NCBI GenBank assembly: GCA_964371655.1
Contig: CAYJOD010000017.1
Location: forward strand, 1 to 64,000
Source of the DNA: CAZGSN01 sp964371655
GTDB lineage: Bacteria; Desulfobacterota; Binatia; HRBIN30
Direction of reading: 5' to 3'
Length of the DNA stretch: 64,000 bases
Under the pieces are notes generated by a model. That model was not told where the DNA came from and made no database searches. It saw nothing but the letters and a program-made list of their open reading frames with translations. The position numbers were made by a program, and so were the translations under genes. Shown here piece by piece: positions 42,895-51,310 of this stretch. Position 1 is the first letter of the stretch. The number at the start of each line of letters is the position of its first letter.

Positions 42895-43695
42895 CTAGCG
42901 CGCGCAACGGAAGCCGACGCCGGCGTAGGAGTCGGACGGCCGGTTGTCCCCGAAGACGGTAAGCGGGCCGGCATCCGTACCGTTGCCGAAGCCGCCGCCA
43001 CGCAGCAGCGCACCGGGGCCTCCGGTCGTCGCGGTGTCCGCTCCAGCAAAGCACTGGTAATCGTTGCTGAATGCACCCCAGCCGGGGCATGACGTCGAAA
43101 GCGGCACCCAATCCGACACCCACTCAAGCAGATTACCCACCATGTCGAAGGCGCCGTCGGAAGACTTGCAGCTGCTACGCGAGCCGCTGGCGACCACGGC
43201 GAACGTACTCGCGGTGTTGCAGTCCGTGCTGCCGTTATCCGGTCCCGGGTCCGGTGTCCCAGCCACTGCCGCCTGCCATTCCGCGTTTGACGGCAGTCGC
43301 TTCTGCGAGTTCTTGCACGCCTGCTGCGCCTGGAACCATGTGATGTAGGCCGATGGTGTCTGTCCTGCCAAGCTCACAGCGTAGATGTCGTTGCTGCAGT
43401 TCTGGCCGTTGGCGGTACACGGCGCGTAGTCGTTGCCGGCCACACCGAGCTGCGTGGCTCCTGCAGCCGCCGCGACCTTGCCGCTCTTTATTCTTTTCAC
43501 CAAGCCGGCGTTCACTCCGAGCGGATCCGGAATCCGCCACACGCTGGCCTCGTAGGTGTCGATGCACGTCGAGCCCGACGTCACCATGTCCTTCGTACAC
43601 CTAAACCCGCCAGCCAGCGCCGGCCCGCCGCCGGCCGCGAGCAACACCGCCGTGGCAAGGCTCACGGCCGCGATCCGTGTCGTGTTCGGTCTCAT
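42895..43695 (-). CDS. Secreted FGE-sulfatase-domain (SUMF1-like) protein
   Basis: The 266-aa product has a signal peptide (SLATAVLLAAGGGPALAGGF) and the formylglycine-generating-enzyme-like fold: CTKDMVTSGSTCIDTYEASV, ITWFQAQQACKNSQKRLPSN followed by AEWQAAVAGTPDP, AFDMVGNLLEWVSDW, and the final RGGGFGNGTDAG and YAGVGFRCAR. Such exported members are often structural or lectin-like rather than sulfatase-activating. I cannot see the full catalytic Cys pair with confidence. It stands alone. Confidence 0.88.
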   Translation of the reverse strand: MRPNTTRIAAVSLATAVLLAAGGGPALAGGFRCTKDMVTSGSTCIDTYEASVWRIPDPLGVNAGLVKRIKSGKVAAAAGATQLGVAGNDYAPCTANGQNCSNDIYAVSLAGQTPSAYITWFQAQQACKNSQKRLPSNAEWQAAVAGTPDPGPDNGSTDCNTASTFAVVASGSRSSCKSSDGAFDMVGNLLEWVSDWVPLSTSCPGWGAFSNDYQCFAGADTATTGGPGALLRGGGFGNGTDAGPLTVFGDNRPSDSYAGVGFRCAR

Positions 43696-43964
43696 TCAAT
43701 TCTCCCCTTCTGTGCGGTTATGGCGTCCCGATAGACTCCCTCTAAATGCTCGACGCACCTGCGGCAGAGCGCGACCACGGCCACAAGCGATCGCAATAGT
43801 CATCGGGTTCCCCTCCTCGGGCGTGCACCAATCATCCAATTGGGTGAGAATTGTCAACATTCTGAGCTCCGATTGCGAGCAACGCCGCTCGCTTCTTTAC
43901 CCGCTCCTACGCTCGTCGCATTTGATTGAGGCGTGAGAGCTTCCGGGTTACGATCGAATCAACG

Positions 43965-44921
43965 ATGAAACCCAAGCTCTATATCGACGGTCATGTCGGC
44001 ACGACGGGACTACGCATTCGCGAATGGATGGCAGCACGACAGGACGTCGAGCTGCTGACGCTGCCGGAGGCGCAACGCAAGGACACGGGCGCGCGCCGTG
44101 AGCACGTGCGCGCGGCGGATATTGCCATCCTCTGCCTCCCCGACTCCGCCGCGGCCGAGGCGGTCGAATGGGCGGCCGACGCGCGGACGCGGATCATCGA
44201 TGCGAGCAGCGCCCATCGGGTGTCGCCGGGCTGGGTGTACGGACTGCCCGAGCTTGCTCCGGGACAGCGCGAGGCAATTCGCAACGCCAAGCTGGTGAGC
44301 AATCCGGGTTGCTATCCATCCGGCTTCATCCTCCTCGTTCGCCCCCTCATCGACGCCGGCTTGCTGTCGGCTGAGGTGCCACTGATGATCCACGCGCTGT
44401 CGGGATATTCCGGCGGCGGCCGCCAGCTGATCGAGAAATGGGAAGATCCGCAGGATAACCTGCTGGCGTTACCTTACGAGGCGCCCTATGCGCTCGACCG
44501 CCTCCACAAGCACGTCCCGGAGATGATCGAGTACGCCGGCCTACGGCGCGAGCCGTACTTCGAGCCTGCGGTCGGACCGTTCCGCTGCGGCATGCGCGTG
44601 CAGGTGCCGCTGCACACCTGCCTGCTGCGCCCGGGAACGCGCGCGCAAAACGTGTGGACGGCGCTGAACGAGCGCTACCGCGACGAGCCGTTCATCAAGG
44701 TCCAGCCCTTCAAAGAGAAGCTCGACACGCTTGAGCGCAGCTACGATCCACGCGCCTGCAACGACACCAACCGCATGGAGCTGCACGTGTTGCCGCATCC
44801 ATCCGGGCATGTCTTGCTGATGGCCATCCTCGACAATCTCGGCAAAGGCGCCAGCGGCGTCGCGATACAAAGCCTCAACCTCATGCTCGGGCTGGGGGAG
44901 ACGGCCGGGCTGAACTGCTGA
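43965..44921 (+). CDS. argC: N-acetyl-gamma-glutamyl-phosphate reductase, type 2
   Basis: The ATG at 43965 gives 318 aa beginning MKPKLYIDGHVGTTGLRIRE, the short AGPR form with GHVGTTG as the nucleotide loop. The catalytic Cys lies in LVSNPGCYPSGFILLVRPL. Other blocks are ALSGYSGGGRQLIEKWE and PHPSGHVLLMAILDNLGKGA. The enzyme makes N-acetylglutamate semialdehyde in arginine synthesis. No other arg gene is adjacent. Confidence 0.95.
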   Translation: MKPKLYIDGHVGTTGLRIREWMAARQDVELLTLPEAQRKDTGARREHVRAADIAILCLPDSAAAEAVEWAADARTRIIDASSAHRVSPGWVYGLPELAPGQREAIRNAKLVSNPGCYPSGFILLVRPLIDAGLLSAEVPLMIHALSGYSGGGRQLIEKWEDPQDNLLALPYEAPYALDRLHKHVPEMIEYAGLRREPYFEPAVGPFRCGMRVQVPLHTCLLRPGTRAQNVWTALNERYRDEPFIKVQPFKEKLDTLERSYDPRACNDTNRMELHVLPHPSGHVLLMAILDNLGKGASGVAIQSLNLMLGLGETAGLNC

Positions 44922-45050
44922 CGTTCAGAATCTTGTCGGCTCGCGAAGATCTTCCAGTTGGGCCGCGAGGTCAGCTTCCCTCTCCCGCAGATGGTGCGGG
45001 AGAGGGAGTGTTCACGACCACCGCCGAGGACGCGGTAATGCGTCGTCCTC

Positions 45051-45764
45051 TCAATCTTCCACCAACTCGGCAAGCGCGTGCACGACGCGATCGGGTTGGA
45101 CCGTGCTGCCCGGCGGCAAACCTTGGCGACGGACATCGACCCAAATGCCGAGCACGCCCTCGCGCTGCGGCGCCGCTACGTCCCACTCGAGGTTGTCTCC
45201 GATACACCACGCCTCGATCGGCTTTGCCGCCAACGCCTGCAGCGCAGCACGATAGACGCGCGCATCGGGCTTGCCGCAGCCGAACTCGCCTTCGACCAGG
45301 ATGAAGTCGAAATACGGCGCCAGAGCAAAGCGTTCGATTTTCTGCCGTTGCGCAACGCCGCTGCCATTGGTCAGCAGTGCCAAACGCACCCCGCGCACAC
45401 GCAATCTCGCCAGCGCCTCGATCGCACCAGGCAATGGACTCAGATGCTCATCACGCAAGTCGCGATAGCGATCGGCAATCGCGCCCCCCAAGGCCGGCCC
45501 CGACTCGGTGAGCTCGGCGAGCGCCGTGCACACGATCTGGCGCGTCGCCGCGCGCAGATCGGCGCGGCCGACGCGGTGGCGTTCGGGGTCCGACCAGTAC
45601 CAGCGGCGGTGGCTGTCGATCGCGGCGAAGAGTGCACCGGCATCGACACGGTCGAGCTCAGGCGTCGCTTCGGAGCACACCTGACGCCACAGATCGTCGC
45701 TCGATCCGGTGTCGTCGAGAATCGTATCGTCCAGGTCGACCAGCAGCGCTCGCGGCAGTCGCAT
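45051..45764 (-). CDS. HAD-superfamily hydrolase (YjjG-like)
   Basis: I chose the ATG at 45764 so that the protein (237 aa) begins MRLPRALLVDLDDTILDDTG with HAD motif I (DLDDT) near the N-terminus. The helical cap follows. Motif II is LALLTNGSG, motif III has Lys in FGCGKPDARVYRAALQAL, and motif IV is CIGDNLEWDVAAPQREG. This is a phosphatase of the nucleotidase/phosphoglycolate type; the substrate is unknown. Longer starts up to 45863 are possible. Confidence 0.9.
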   Translation of the reverse strand: MRLPRALLVDLDDTILDDTGSSDDLWRQVCSEATPELDRVDAGALFAAIDSHRRWYWSDPERHRVGRADLRAATRQIVCTALAELTESGPALGGAIADRYRDLRDEHLSPLPGAIEALARLRVRGVRLALLTNGSGVAQRQKIERFALAPYFDFILVEGEFGCGKPDARVYRAALQALAAKPIEAWCIGDNLEWDVAAPQREGVLGIWVDVRRQGLPPGSTVQPDRVVHALAELVED

Positions 45765-45956
45765 CGGCTTCTCATTAGCATTCTCGAAGCGCGAGATCTT
45801 GCTGCCGCTTTGCTGCAAGTGCATCGTCGCGCTTCTACACGGCACCACACCTTGCCGCTTCAAAGCGACGCGCGAGCGGGCGTCCGATCATAGGGGGGTC
45901 TTTCGCCTTGACCCTTTTCGACGCGACTGGTACGGGTCAACGCCCCGAAGATAGAC

Positions 45957-46029
45957 GAGCCGTTAGCTCAGGTGGCAGAGCATGTGCCTTTTAAGCACAG
46001 GGTCGTTGGTTCGAATCCAACACGGCTCA
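45957..46029 (+). tRNA. tRNA-Lys (UUU)
   Basis: The 73-nt cloverleaf has acceptor GAGCCGT pairing with ACGGCTC, a D-arm TTAGCTCAGGTGGCAGAG, an anticodon loop CTTTTAA (anticodon TTT) and a T-loop GGTTCGAATCC. Discriminator base A follows. CCA is not encoded. Confidence 0.93.
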
Positions 46030-46085
46030 CTCCGCGCGGCCGGGCGGCGCGAGCCGGCTGCCGCGGCGCGCGTGCCGGGGGGGTT

Positions 46086-46095
46086 NNNNNNNNNN
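46086..46095. other. Assembly gap (10 N)
   Basis: Ten N separate low-complexity G and C runs (GGGGGGGTT on the left, ACCCACTGGGGG on the right). The true gap size is unknown and the flanks to about 46150 may contain errors. Confidence 0.99.
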
Positions 46096-46178
46096 ACCCA
46101 CTGGGGGTTTGGTCCTAACCAAACAGGGCTCACCCCGCGCGCCCCCCCCCAATGGGGGGTAAGCGGCCGCGCCCTTCG

Positions 46179-46583
46179 ATGGTGATGAAACCCGTACTCC
46201 TCTTCTTGCTCGCTGCCGTGCTCACGTTCGCCGCGGTGACCCTGATCGCCTTGGAGGGCGGTGAGGTCGTCGTGTTGCGCACGTTCGGCGCCGACAGCCA
46301 AGCACGCGCAACGCGCACCTGGGTTGCCGATGACCAGGGAAGCGTCTTGATCGAGGCGGCCAACCCCGAGCGTGAGTTCCTGCGCGATATTGAACAGAAC
46401 CCAAACGTCGAGCTCGTACGCAAAGGTTCGACGCTGCACTTGCGGGCAACCGTCCTGCCACAACCCCTGGGGCACCAGAGCATCCGCCTCCTCCTGCGAC
46501 AGAAGTACGGCTGGGCGGATCGCTGGATCGCCATGCTCACCGACACCTCCAACTCCGTCGCGATTCGCCTCGATTCGGAATGA
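46179..46583 (+). CDS. Membrane-anchored protein, split-barrel/PNPOx-like
   Basis: From the ATG at 46179 the product is 134 aa: MVMKPVLLFLLAAVLTFAAV forms one membrane helix or signal anchor. The rest, GGEVVVLRTFGADSQARATR, TWVADDQGSVLIEAANPERE and FLRDIEQNPNVELVRKGSTL, resembles FMN/F420-binding split-barrel proteins of the PNPOx or DUF385 type. The family call is by general pattern only. The start is near the assembly gap and uncertain. Confidence 0.6.
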   Translation: MVMKPVLLFLLAAVLTFAAVTLIALEGGEVVVLRTFGADSQARATRTWVADDQGSVLIEAANPEREFLRDIEQNPNVELVRKGSTLHLRATVLPQPLGHQSIRLLLRQKYGWADRWIAMLTDTSNSVAIRLDSE

Positions 46584-46629
46584 GGCGGTGTCGCGTGCAC
46601 AGCGTGGCGGAACCCATGAAGCACCGCTC

Positions 46630-46760
46630 CCTTACGAGCTTGTCTCACAACCAACAGGGCGCGCAGCCGCGCGCCCCTACGGCATGCGGCGTTCCTCGGT
46701 TTTCTTGTAGGGGCGCGCGGCTGCGCGCCCTCTTCGTTGGGTTGTGAGACAACCTCTTAC
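46630..46760. repeat. Large GGGCGCGCAGCCGCGCGCCC inverted repeat
   Basis: TTGTCTCACAACC plus AGGGCGCGCAGCCGCGCGCC on the left and TAGGGGCGCGCGGCTGCGCG plus GGTTGTGAGACAA on the right form a long hairpin. A diverged copy is at 63555-63670. The remaining gap to ettA (46761-46937) has only a GGTCGCGGCTC word and no gene. Confidence 0.85.
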
Positions 46761-46937
46761 GGTCGCGGCTCTGTGCTTGCCTGGGCGACGCCAGCGGCTT
46801 CGGTGGGGTGCGTTGGGTGATCGCCCCCAACTTCCTGAGGCGAACTTCAACCTGTGTGCGATGTCGGAATGACCGTCCGACTCGCCATTGCGCTGCAGCC
46901 GCGAATTCGCTCTTAGTTCGGACGAGGAGATTCTTGT

Positions 46938-48611
46938 TTGGCAGAGTACGTTTTCACCTTACACAAGCTTCGCAAAGCCGTGGCCCCGGATCGGGTGCTG
47001 CTCGATGACATTACCCTGGCGTTTTTCCCCGGTGCCAAGATCGGCGTGCTCGGAGCCAACGGCGCCGGCAAGAGCACGCTGCTGAAGATCATGGCCGGTG
47101 TCGATCACGAGTACACTGGTGAGGCGCGTCCGGCCGAGGGTCTGCGCATCGGCCACTTGCCGCAAGAGCCACAACTCGATCCGAGCAAGACGGTGCTCGA
47201 TATTGTCGAGGAGGGGGTGGCGGAGATTCGCAGCCTGTTGCACCGCTTCGACGACATCAGCGCCAAGCTCGGTGAGCCGATGGACGACGACGCGATGCAG
47301 AAGCTGCTCGACGAGCAGGGGCGCGTGCAGGACCAGATCGACGCCGCCAATGCTTGGGAGCTCGACCGCACCCTCGACATCGCCATGGATGCGCTGCGAC
47401 TACCGCCGGGCGATGCCAACGTGGCCACCCTGTCGGGCGGCGAGAAGCGCCGCGTCGCGCTCTGCCGTCTGCTCTTGCAGAAGCCCGACATGCTCCTACT
47501 CGACGAGCCGACGAATCATCTCGACGCCGAATCGGTGGCGTGGCTCGAACACTTCCTGCACGACTACCCGGGCACCGTCGTCGCGGTCACGCACGATCGC
47601 TACTTCCTCGACAACATCGCCGGGTGGATCCTCGAGCTCGATCGCGGCCGCGGCTTCCCTTTCAAAGGGAACTACTCGATGTGGCTCGAGCAGAAGCAGG
47701 AGCGCATGGCGCACGAGGAGAAGCAGGCGTCGGCCAAGCAGCGCACGTTGCAGCGTGAGCTGGAGTGGATTCGACTGTCGCCGCGCGCGCGCCAGGCCAA
47801 GTCGAAAGCGCGCATCACCGCCTACGAGCAGCTACGAGCCGAGGAGGAAGAGCGGCTGCCCGAGACCGTCGAGATCGCCATTCCACCCGGGCCGCGCCTC
47901 GGCGACGGCGTCGCCGAGGCCGAGCATCTGTGCAAGGGCTACGGCGAGCGCTTGCTCATCGACGACCTTTCCTTCGCCCTTCCACCCGGCGGTATCGTCG
48001 GTGTGATCGGTGCCAACGGCGCCGGCAAGACCACCCTCTTCCGCATGATCATCGGCAAAGAGAAGCCGGACTCAGGCTCCCTCAAGCTCGGCGATACCGT
48101 CGCCCTCGCCTACGTCGATCAGGACCGCGACGCGCTCGATGCAAAGAAGAACGTGTGGGAAGAAATCAGCGCGGGCCAAGACCGGATCAAGATCGGCAAA
48201 CGCGAGATTGCCTCACGTGCCTATGTTGCGTCGTTCGGGTTCAAAGGCAGCGATCAGCAAAAGAAAGTCGGGCTACTGTCGGGCGGCGAGCGCAATCGCC
48301 TGCATCTCGCCAAGCTGCTGACCAGCGGCGGCAACGTCCTTCTGCTCGACGAGCCGACCAACGATCTCGACGTCGACACCCTGCGCGCGCTCGAAGATGC
48401 CCTGCTCGGCTTCTCCGGCTGCGTCGTTGTCATCTCGCACGATCGCTGGTTCCTCAATCGTATCGCCACCCATATGCTCGCCTTCGAAGGCGACAGCCAC
48501 GTCGAGTGGTTTGCGGGGAACTACGAGGACTACGAGGTGGACTACAGACGCCGCAAGGGTGTCGACGCGCAGCAGCCGCACCGCATCCGCTTCAAGCCGC
48601 TGATGCACTAG
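46938..48611 (+). CDS. ettA: EttA-type ABC-F translation factor
   Basis: The TTG start follows GAGGAG by about 9 bases and gives 557 aa beginning (M)AEYVFTLHKLRKAVAPDRVL. Two ABC domains have Walker A GANGAGKST and GANGAGKTT, signature motifs LSGGEKRR and LSGGERNR, and Walker B LLLDEPTNHLDAES and LLLDEPTNDLDVDT. The linker and arm follow the EttA pattern (RLSPRARQAKSKARITAYEQ). EttA binds the ribosomal E site and gates the first peptide bond according to the ATP/ADP ratio. Confidence 0.96.
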   Translation: MAEYVFTLHKLRKAVAPDRVLLDDITLAFFPGAKIGVLGANGAGKSTLLKIMAGVDHEYTGEARPAEGLRIGHLPQEPQLDPSKTVLDIVEEGVAEIRSLLHRFDDISAKLGEPMDDDAMQKLLDEQGRVQDQIDAANAWELDRTLDIAMDALRLPPGDANVATLSGGEKRRVALCRLLLQKPDMLLLDEPTNHLDAESVAWLEHFLHDYPGTVVAVTHDRYFLDNIAGWILELDRGRGFPFKGNYSMWLEQKQERMAHEEKQASAKQRTLQRELEWIRLSPRARQAKSKARITAYEQLRAEEEERLPETVEIAIPPGPRLGDGVAEAEHLCKGYGERLLIDDLSFALPPGGIVGVIGANGAGKTTLFRMIIGKEKPDSGSLKLGDTVALAYVDQDRDALDAKKNVWEEISAGQDRIKIGKREIASRAYVASFGFKGSDQQKKVGLLSGGERNRLHLAKLLTSGGNVLLLDEPTNDLDVDTLRALEDALLGFSGCVVVISHDRWFLNRIATHMLAFEGDSHVEWFAGNYEDYEVDYRRRKGVDAQQPHRIRFKPLMH

Positions 48612-48659
48612 AGATGCCGGACGTCGTCGTAAATTCGGGAGCCCGCGGTCGTCGCGACC

Positions 48660-48750
48660 CCCACCCTAACCCTCCCCCGTGCCGGAAGCGGCACAGGGGA
48701 GGGGCGCTTGTTTTCCCTCACCCGTGCTGGATGCGGCACAAGGGAGGGGA
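48660..48750. repeat. CCCTCCCCCGTGCCGGAAGCGGCAC-type hairpins
   Basis: Two adjacent hairpins (CCCTCCCCCGTGCCGG with GCGGCACAGGGGAGGG, and CCCTCACCCGTGCTGG with GCGGCACAAGGGAGGG) lie between ettA and rnhA. Relatives are at 35375-35420, 44980-45008 and 60460-60575. They are of the common CCCTCTCCC/GGGAGAGGG family. Confidence 0.85.
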
Positions 48751-48768
48751 GCCGATCCTCCAAGGCTG

Positions 48769-49512
48769 ATGTCTGAGCGTCCGATCATCGCCTACGCCGA
48801 CGGCAGCTCGCTCGGCAATCCCGGACCCGGGGGTTGGGGTGTCGTCGTCGTTACCCCTGACGACCAGGTCGTCGAGCTCGGTGGCGCGGCGGCGTACACG
48901 ACCAACAATCGCATGGAGATGATGGCGGCCATCGAGGTCCTCGTGCAGATCCAACCGACTGCCGGGCCGGTCGAGCTGCGCACCGATTCGGCCTACGTCA
49001 TCAACGGCATCACCAAGTGGGTGCACGCCTGGCGCAAACGCGGCTGGCGTACGATCGACGGCAACGACGTATCGAATCGCGATCTATGGGAAAGCCTGGC
49101 GCGCCTGAGCGGCGAGCGCGGCCTCTCCAATCGGGTCACGTGGCGACACGTGCGTGGCCATTCGGGAGAGCCGGGCAACGAACGCGTCGACGCCATCGCC
49201 ACCGGATTCGCCGCCGGTACGCCTCCCGATCTCTACGCCGGATCCCTCGCCGCCTACCTCGTGCCCATCTTGTCGGAAGCGGCGGCGGACGACTCGCGGC
49301 CGAGGCCACGCAGCAAATCGCGTAGCTCGGCCAAAGCCTACTCCTACCTCAGCCTGGTCGGCGGCGAGCTCAAGCGCCATGCGACGTGGGCGGAGTGTGA
49401 GAGCCGCGTCAAAGGCACCTCCGGAGCCAAGTTCAAGAAAGCCACCAGCGCCGACGACGAAGCGGCGATCCTGCGTTCGTGGGGGCTCGATCCGAATTCG
49501 TGCGTTCGCTAA
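48769..49512 (+). CDS. rnhA: Ribonuclease HI with C-terminal viroplasmin-like domain
   Basis: The ATG at 48769 gives 247 aa. The RNase HI domain (1-145) shows IIAYADGSSLGNPGPGGWGV (Asp11), NNRMEMMAAIEVL (Glu50), LRTDSAYVINGITKWVHAWR (Asp73), and HVRGHSGEPGNERVDAIA with the last Asp. After a basic linker (RPRPRSKSRSSAKA), residues about 195-245 (YSYLSLVGGELKRHATWAEC, ESRVKGTSGAKFKKATSADD) resemble the hybrid-binding or caulimovirus-viroplasmin module, which in eukaryotic RNase H1 is N-terminal. It removes RNA from RNA-DNA hybrids; the extra domain should aid binding. Confidence 0.93.
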   Translation: MSERPIIAYADGSSLGNPGPGGWGVVVVTPDDQVVELGGAAAYTTNNRMEMMAAIEVLVQIQPTAGPVELRTDSAYVINGITKWVHAWRKRGWRTIDGNDVSNRDLWESLARLSGERGLSNRVTWRHVRGHSGEPGNERVDAIATGFAAGTPPDLYAGSLAAYLVPILSEAAADDSRPRPRSKSRSSAKAYSYLSLVGGELKRHATWAECESRVKGTSGAKFKKATSADDEAAILRSWGLDPNSCVR

Positions 49513-49529
49513 CCCGCATTTCTCACCAA

Positions 49530-49690
49530 GACCTCACCGCAGAGACGCAGAGGCGCGGAGAAGACGATCGTCGGAAAGAATTGAACATCCGCCCAAATAG
49601 CGAAGTACACGGAATCGATCCGGCCAAAATCACGACTCCTTCGAACCCCCAAAGGCTTTCTCTGCGTCTCGGCGCCTCTGCGGTAAGAAA
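49530..49690. repeat. CACCGCAGAGACGCAGAGGCG hairpin
   Basis: CACCGCAGAGACGCAGAGGC on the left pairs with GCGTCTCGGCGCCTCTGCGG on the right. The right-arm word is the one added to the longer CRISPR inserts (CTCTGCGTCCTCCGCGGTG, for example 17121-17143). Confidence 0.85.
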
Positions 49691-49696
49691 TCCAGG

Positions 49697-50935
49697 CTAA
49701 CCGGAGCCGGGGTCCGCCGACCCGCTCAGAGAGCCCAGCCCCATCGCCGGTCCTGGTCGGCGTTCCGCCCATGCCGCCACCCACGGCAACAGGCACAATG
49801 CGGGGAATGACAGAACGAATGTGAACGCGAAGTAGCTGGCGTAGCCGAGGTGGGTCGCACCGAGGCCGCTGAAGGCGCCGGCGACGTTGCGGGTGAGCGC
49901 AAAGATTGCGGATAGCAGCGCATACTCCGTCGCCGCTTGCTGTTTGTCGCAGATACGCATGAGGAAGGCGAGAAACGCCGCGGTGCCGAGGCCGCCGGTA
50001 AAGCTCTCGCACAAAGACGCGCTGTAGAGCGCCGCGCGTCCCATGTCGAGCTGCGCCACCGCCGCATAGCCGAGGTTGGATAGAGCCTGCACCAATCCCA
50101 ACAACAGAAGCGAGCGCATGATGCCCCAGCGCGTGGTGAGAACGCCGCCGAGCAACGCACCGAGCACACTCGCGGCGACTCCGAAGGAAGTGGAAATCAA
50201 CCCGATCTCTTCGACACTGAGGCCACGATCGACCCAGAACGGCTTCACCATCGGACCCATCGCGCTATCGCCGAGCTTGTAGGTGAGAACGAACAGAAAG
50301 ATCAGCGCCGCGCCCGGACGCCGCAGCCAATCGAGAAGCGGTCCGAACCACTGCCGCGGCTCGCTCTCCGGCTGCGCCGCCTCGGTACGCGGGCTGCGCC
50401 AGATCGCCACGGCGAGAGCCGCGACGACAATCGCGGCAACCTGGAACACGATGGCCCAGCCGAACCATCCGGCAAGAATGACCAGTCCGCCGCCACCGAC
50501 GATCAGCGCGGCGCGATACGCCGAGACGCGTACGCCGTTGCCGACCCCTTCCTCGCCGTCGGCCAGCAGACCAATCGTGTAGGCATCGATGGCCACGTCC
50601 TGCGTTGCCGACGCGATCGTGAGCACGAGCAGCAACGCCCACAGCGCGCCACCTGGTTGCGTGGGCGAAAACAACGGCAGACACGCGAGAGCGAGAGCGA
50701 TGACCAGCAAGGCGGAAACGATCCATTGCTGGCGCGTGCCGAAGCGGTCGACGAGCGGAGACCACAAGACCTTCAGGGTCCACGGCGCCCCGAGCATGCT
50801 CATCATGCCGATCTCGGTGAGCGACACCCCGTGCGCGCGAAAGTACACCGGCAAGTTGTCGATGACGATGCCGAACGGAAAGCCCTCGGCGAAGTACAGG
50901 ATCGAGATCCAGAAGAGCTTGCGGCGCAGAGGCAT
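49697..50935 (-). CDS. AmpG-like MFS transporter
   Basis: The ATG at 50935 gives 412 aa: MPLRRKLFWISILYFAEGFP, then IVIDNLPVYFRAHGVSLTEI and LGAPWTLKVLWSPLVDRFGT. This is the start of AmpG/acetyl-CoA-transporter-like MFS proteins, with about 12 helices and an ATQDVAIDAYTIGLL motif in helix 4-5. AmpG imports anhydromuropeptides for peptidoglycan recycling; related proteins carry siderophores or acetyl-CoA. The exact substrate is open. The long upstream extension of the frame is shadow. Confidence 0.88.
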   Translation of the reverse strand: MPLRRKLFWISILYFAEGFPFGIVIDNLPVYFRAHGVSLTEIGMMSMLGAPWTLKVLWSPLVDRFGTRQQWIVSALLVIALALACLPLFSPTQPGGALWALLLVLTIASATQDVAIDAYTIGLLADGEEGVGNGVRVSAYRAALIVGGGGLVILAGWFGWAIVFQVAAIVVAALAVAIWRSPRTEAAQPESEPRQWFGPLLDWLRRPGAALIFLFVLTYKLGDSAMGPMVKPFWVDRGLSVEEIGLISTSFGVAASVLGALLGGVLTTRWGIMRSLLLLGLVQALSNLGYAAVAQLDMGRAALYSASLCESFTGGLGTAAFLAFLMRICDKQQAATEYALLSAIFALTRNVAGAFSGLGATHLGYASYFAFTFVLSFPALCLLPWVAAWAERRPGPAMGLGSLSGSADPGSG

Positions 50936-50959
50936 GGACGGGAAAGACAACAGATTCCG

Positions 50960-51215
50960 GAGGCTCAGACAAGCGTTGATCACCGGCGCAGGCTGAAGTC
51001 CTGCGCCTACAGCTCGCGTTCGCGGGCTCTTCTGAAATGTAGGCGCAGGACGGCTTTGCACATAATGTCCGTTGTCATCCTTATTGCCCGTGCCCTTGTC
51101 GTTGCCCTTGCCATTCTGGCTGGTGTTTCCGGAAGGGCACGGGCAAGGGCAACGGCAGGGGCAAGGGTTTATTTGCAAAGCCGCGCAGGACTTCAGCCTG
51201 CGCCGCAAGCTTGAT
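50960..51215. repeat. GGCGCAGGCTGAAGTCCTGCG hairpins
   Basis: GCGCAGGCTGAAGTCCTGCG near 50986 and its complement CGCAGGACTTCAGCCTGCGC near 51184 bracket a second inverted pair (GGGCACGGGCAAGG... with CCCTTGCCC-like words, 51090-51165). The region upstream of the NtrC-type gene thus holds nested hairpins and no gene. Confidence 0.8.
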
Positions 51216-51310
51216 CTCCGTGCGCGACGCCTCCGCCGTCGGTCTCGACGCGGGCGGGTGATCCCGGCTTGCTGATGTGCCGACATCCCAGTACAAAGTC
51301 GCCGACTGCT

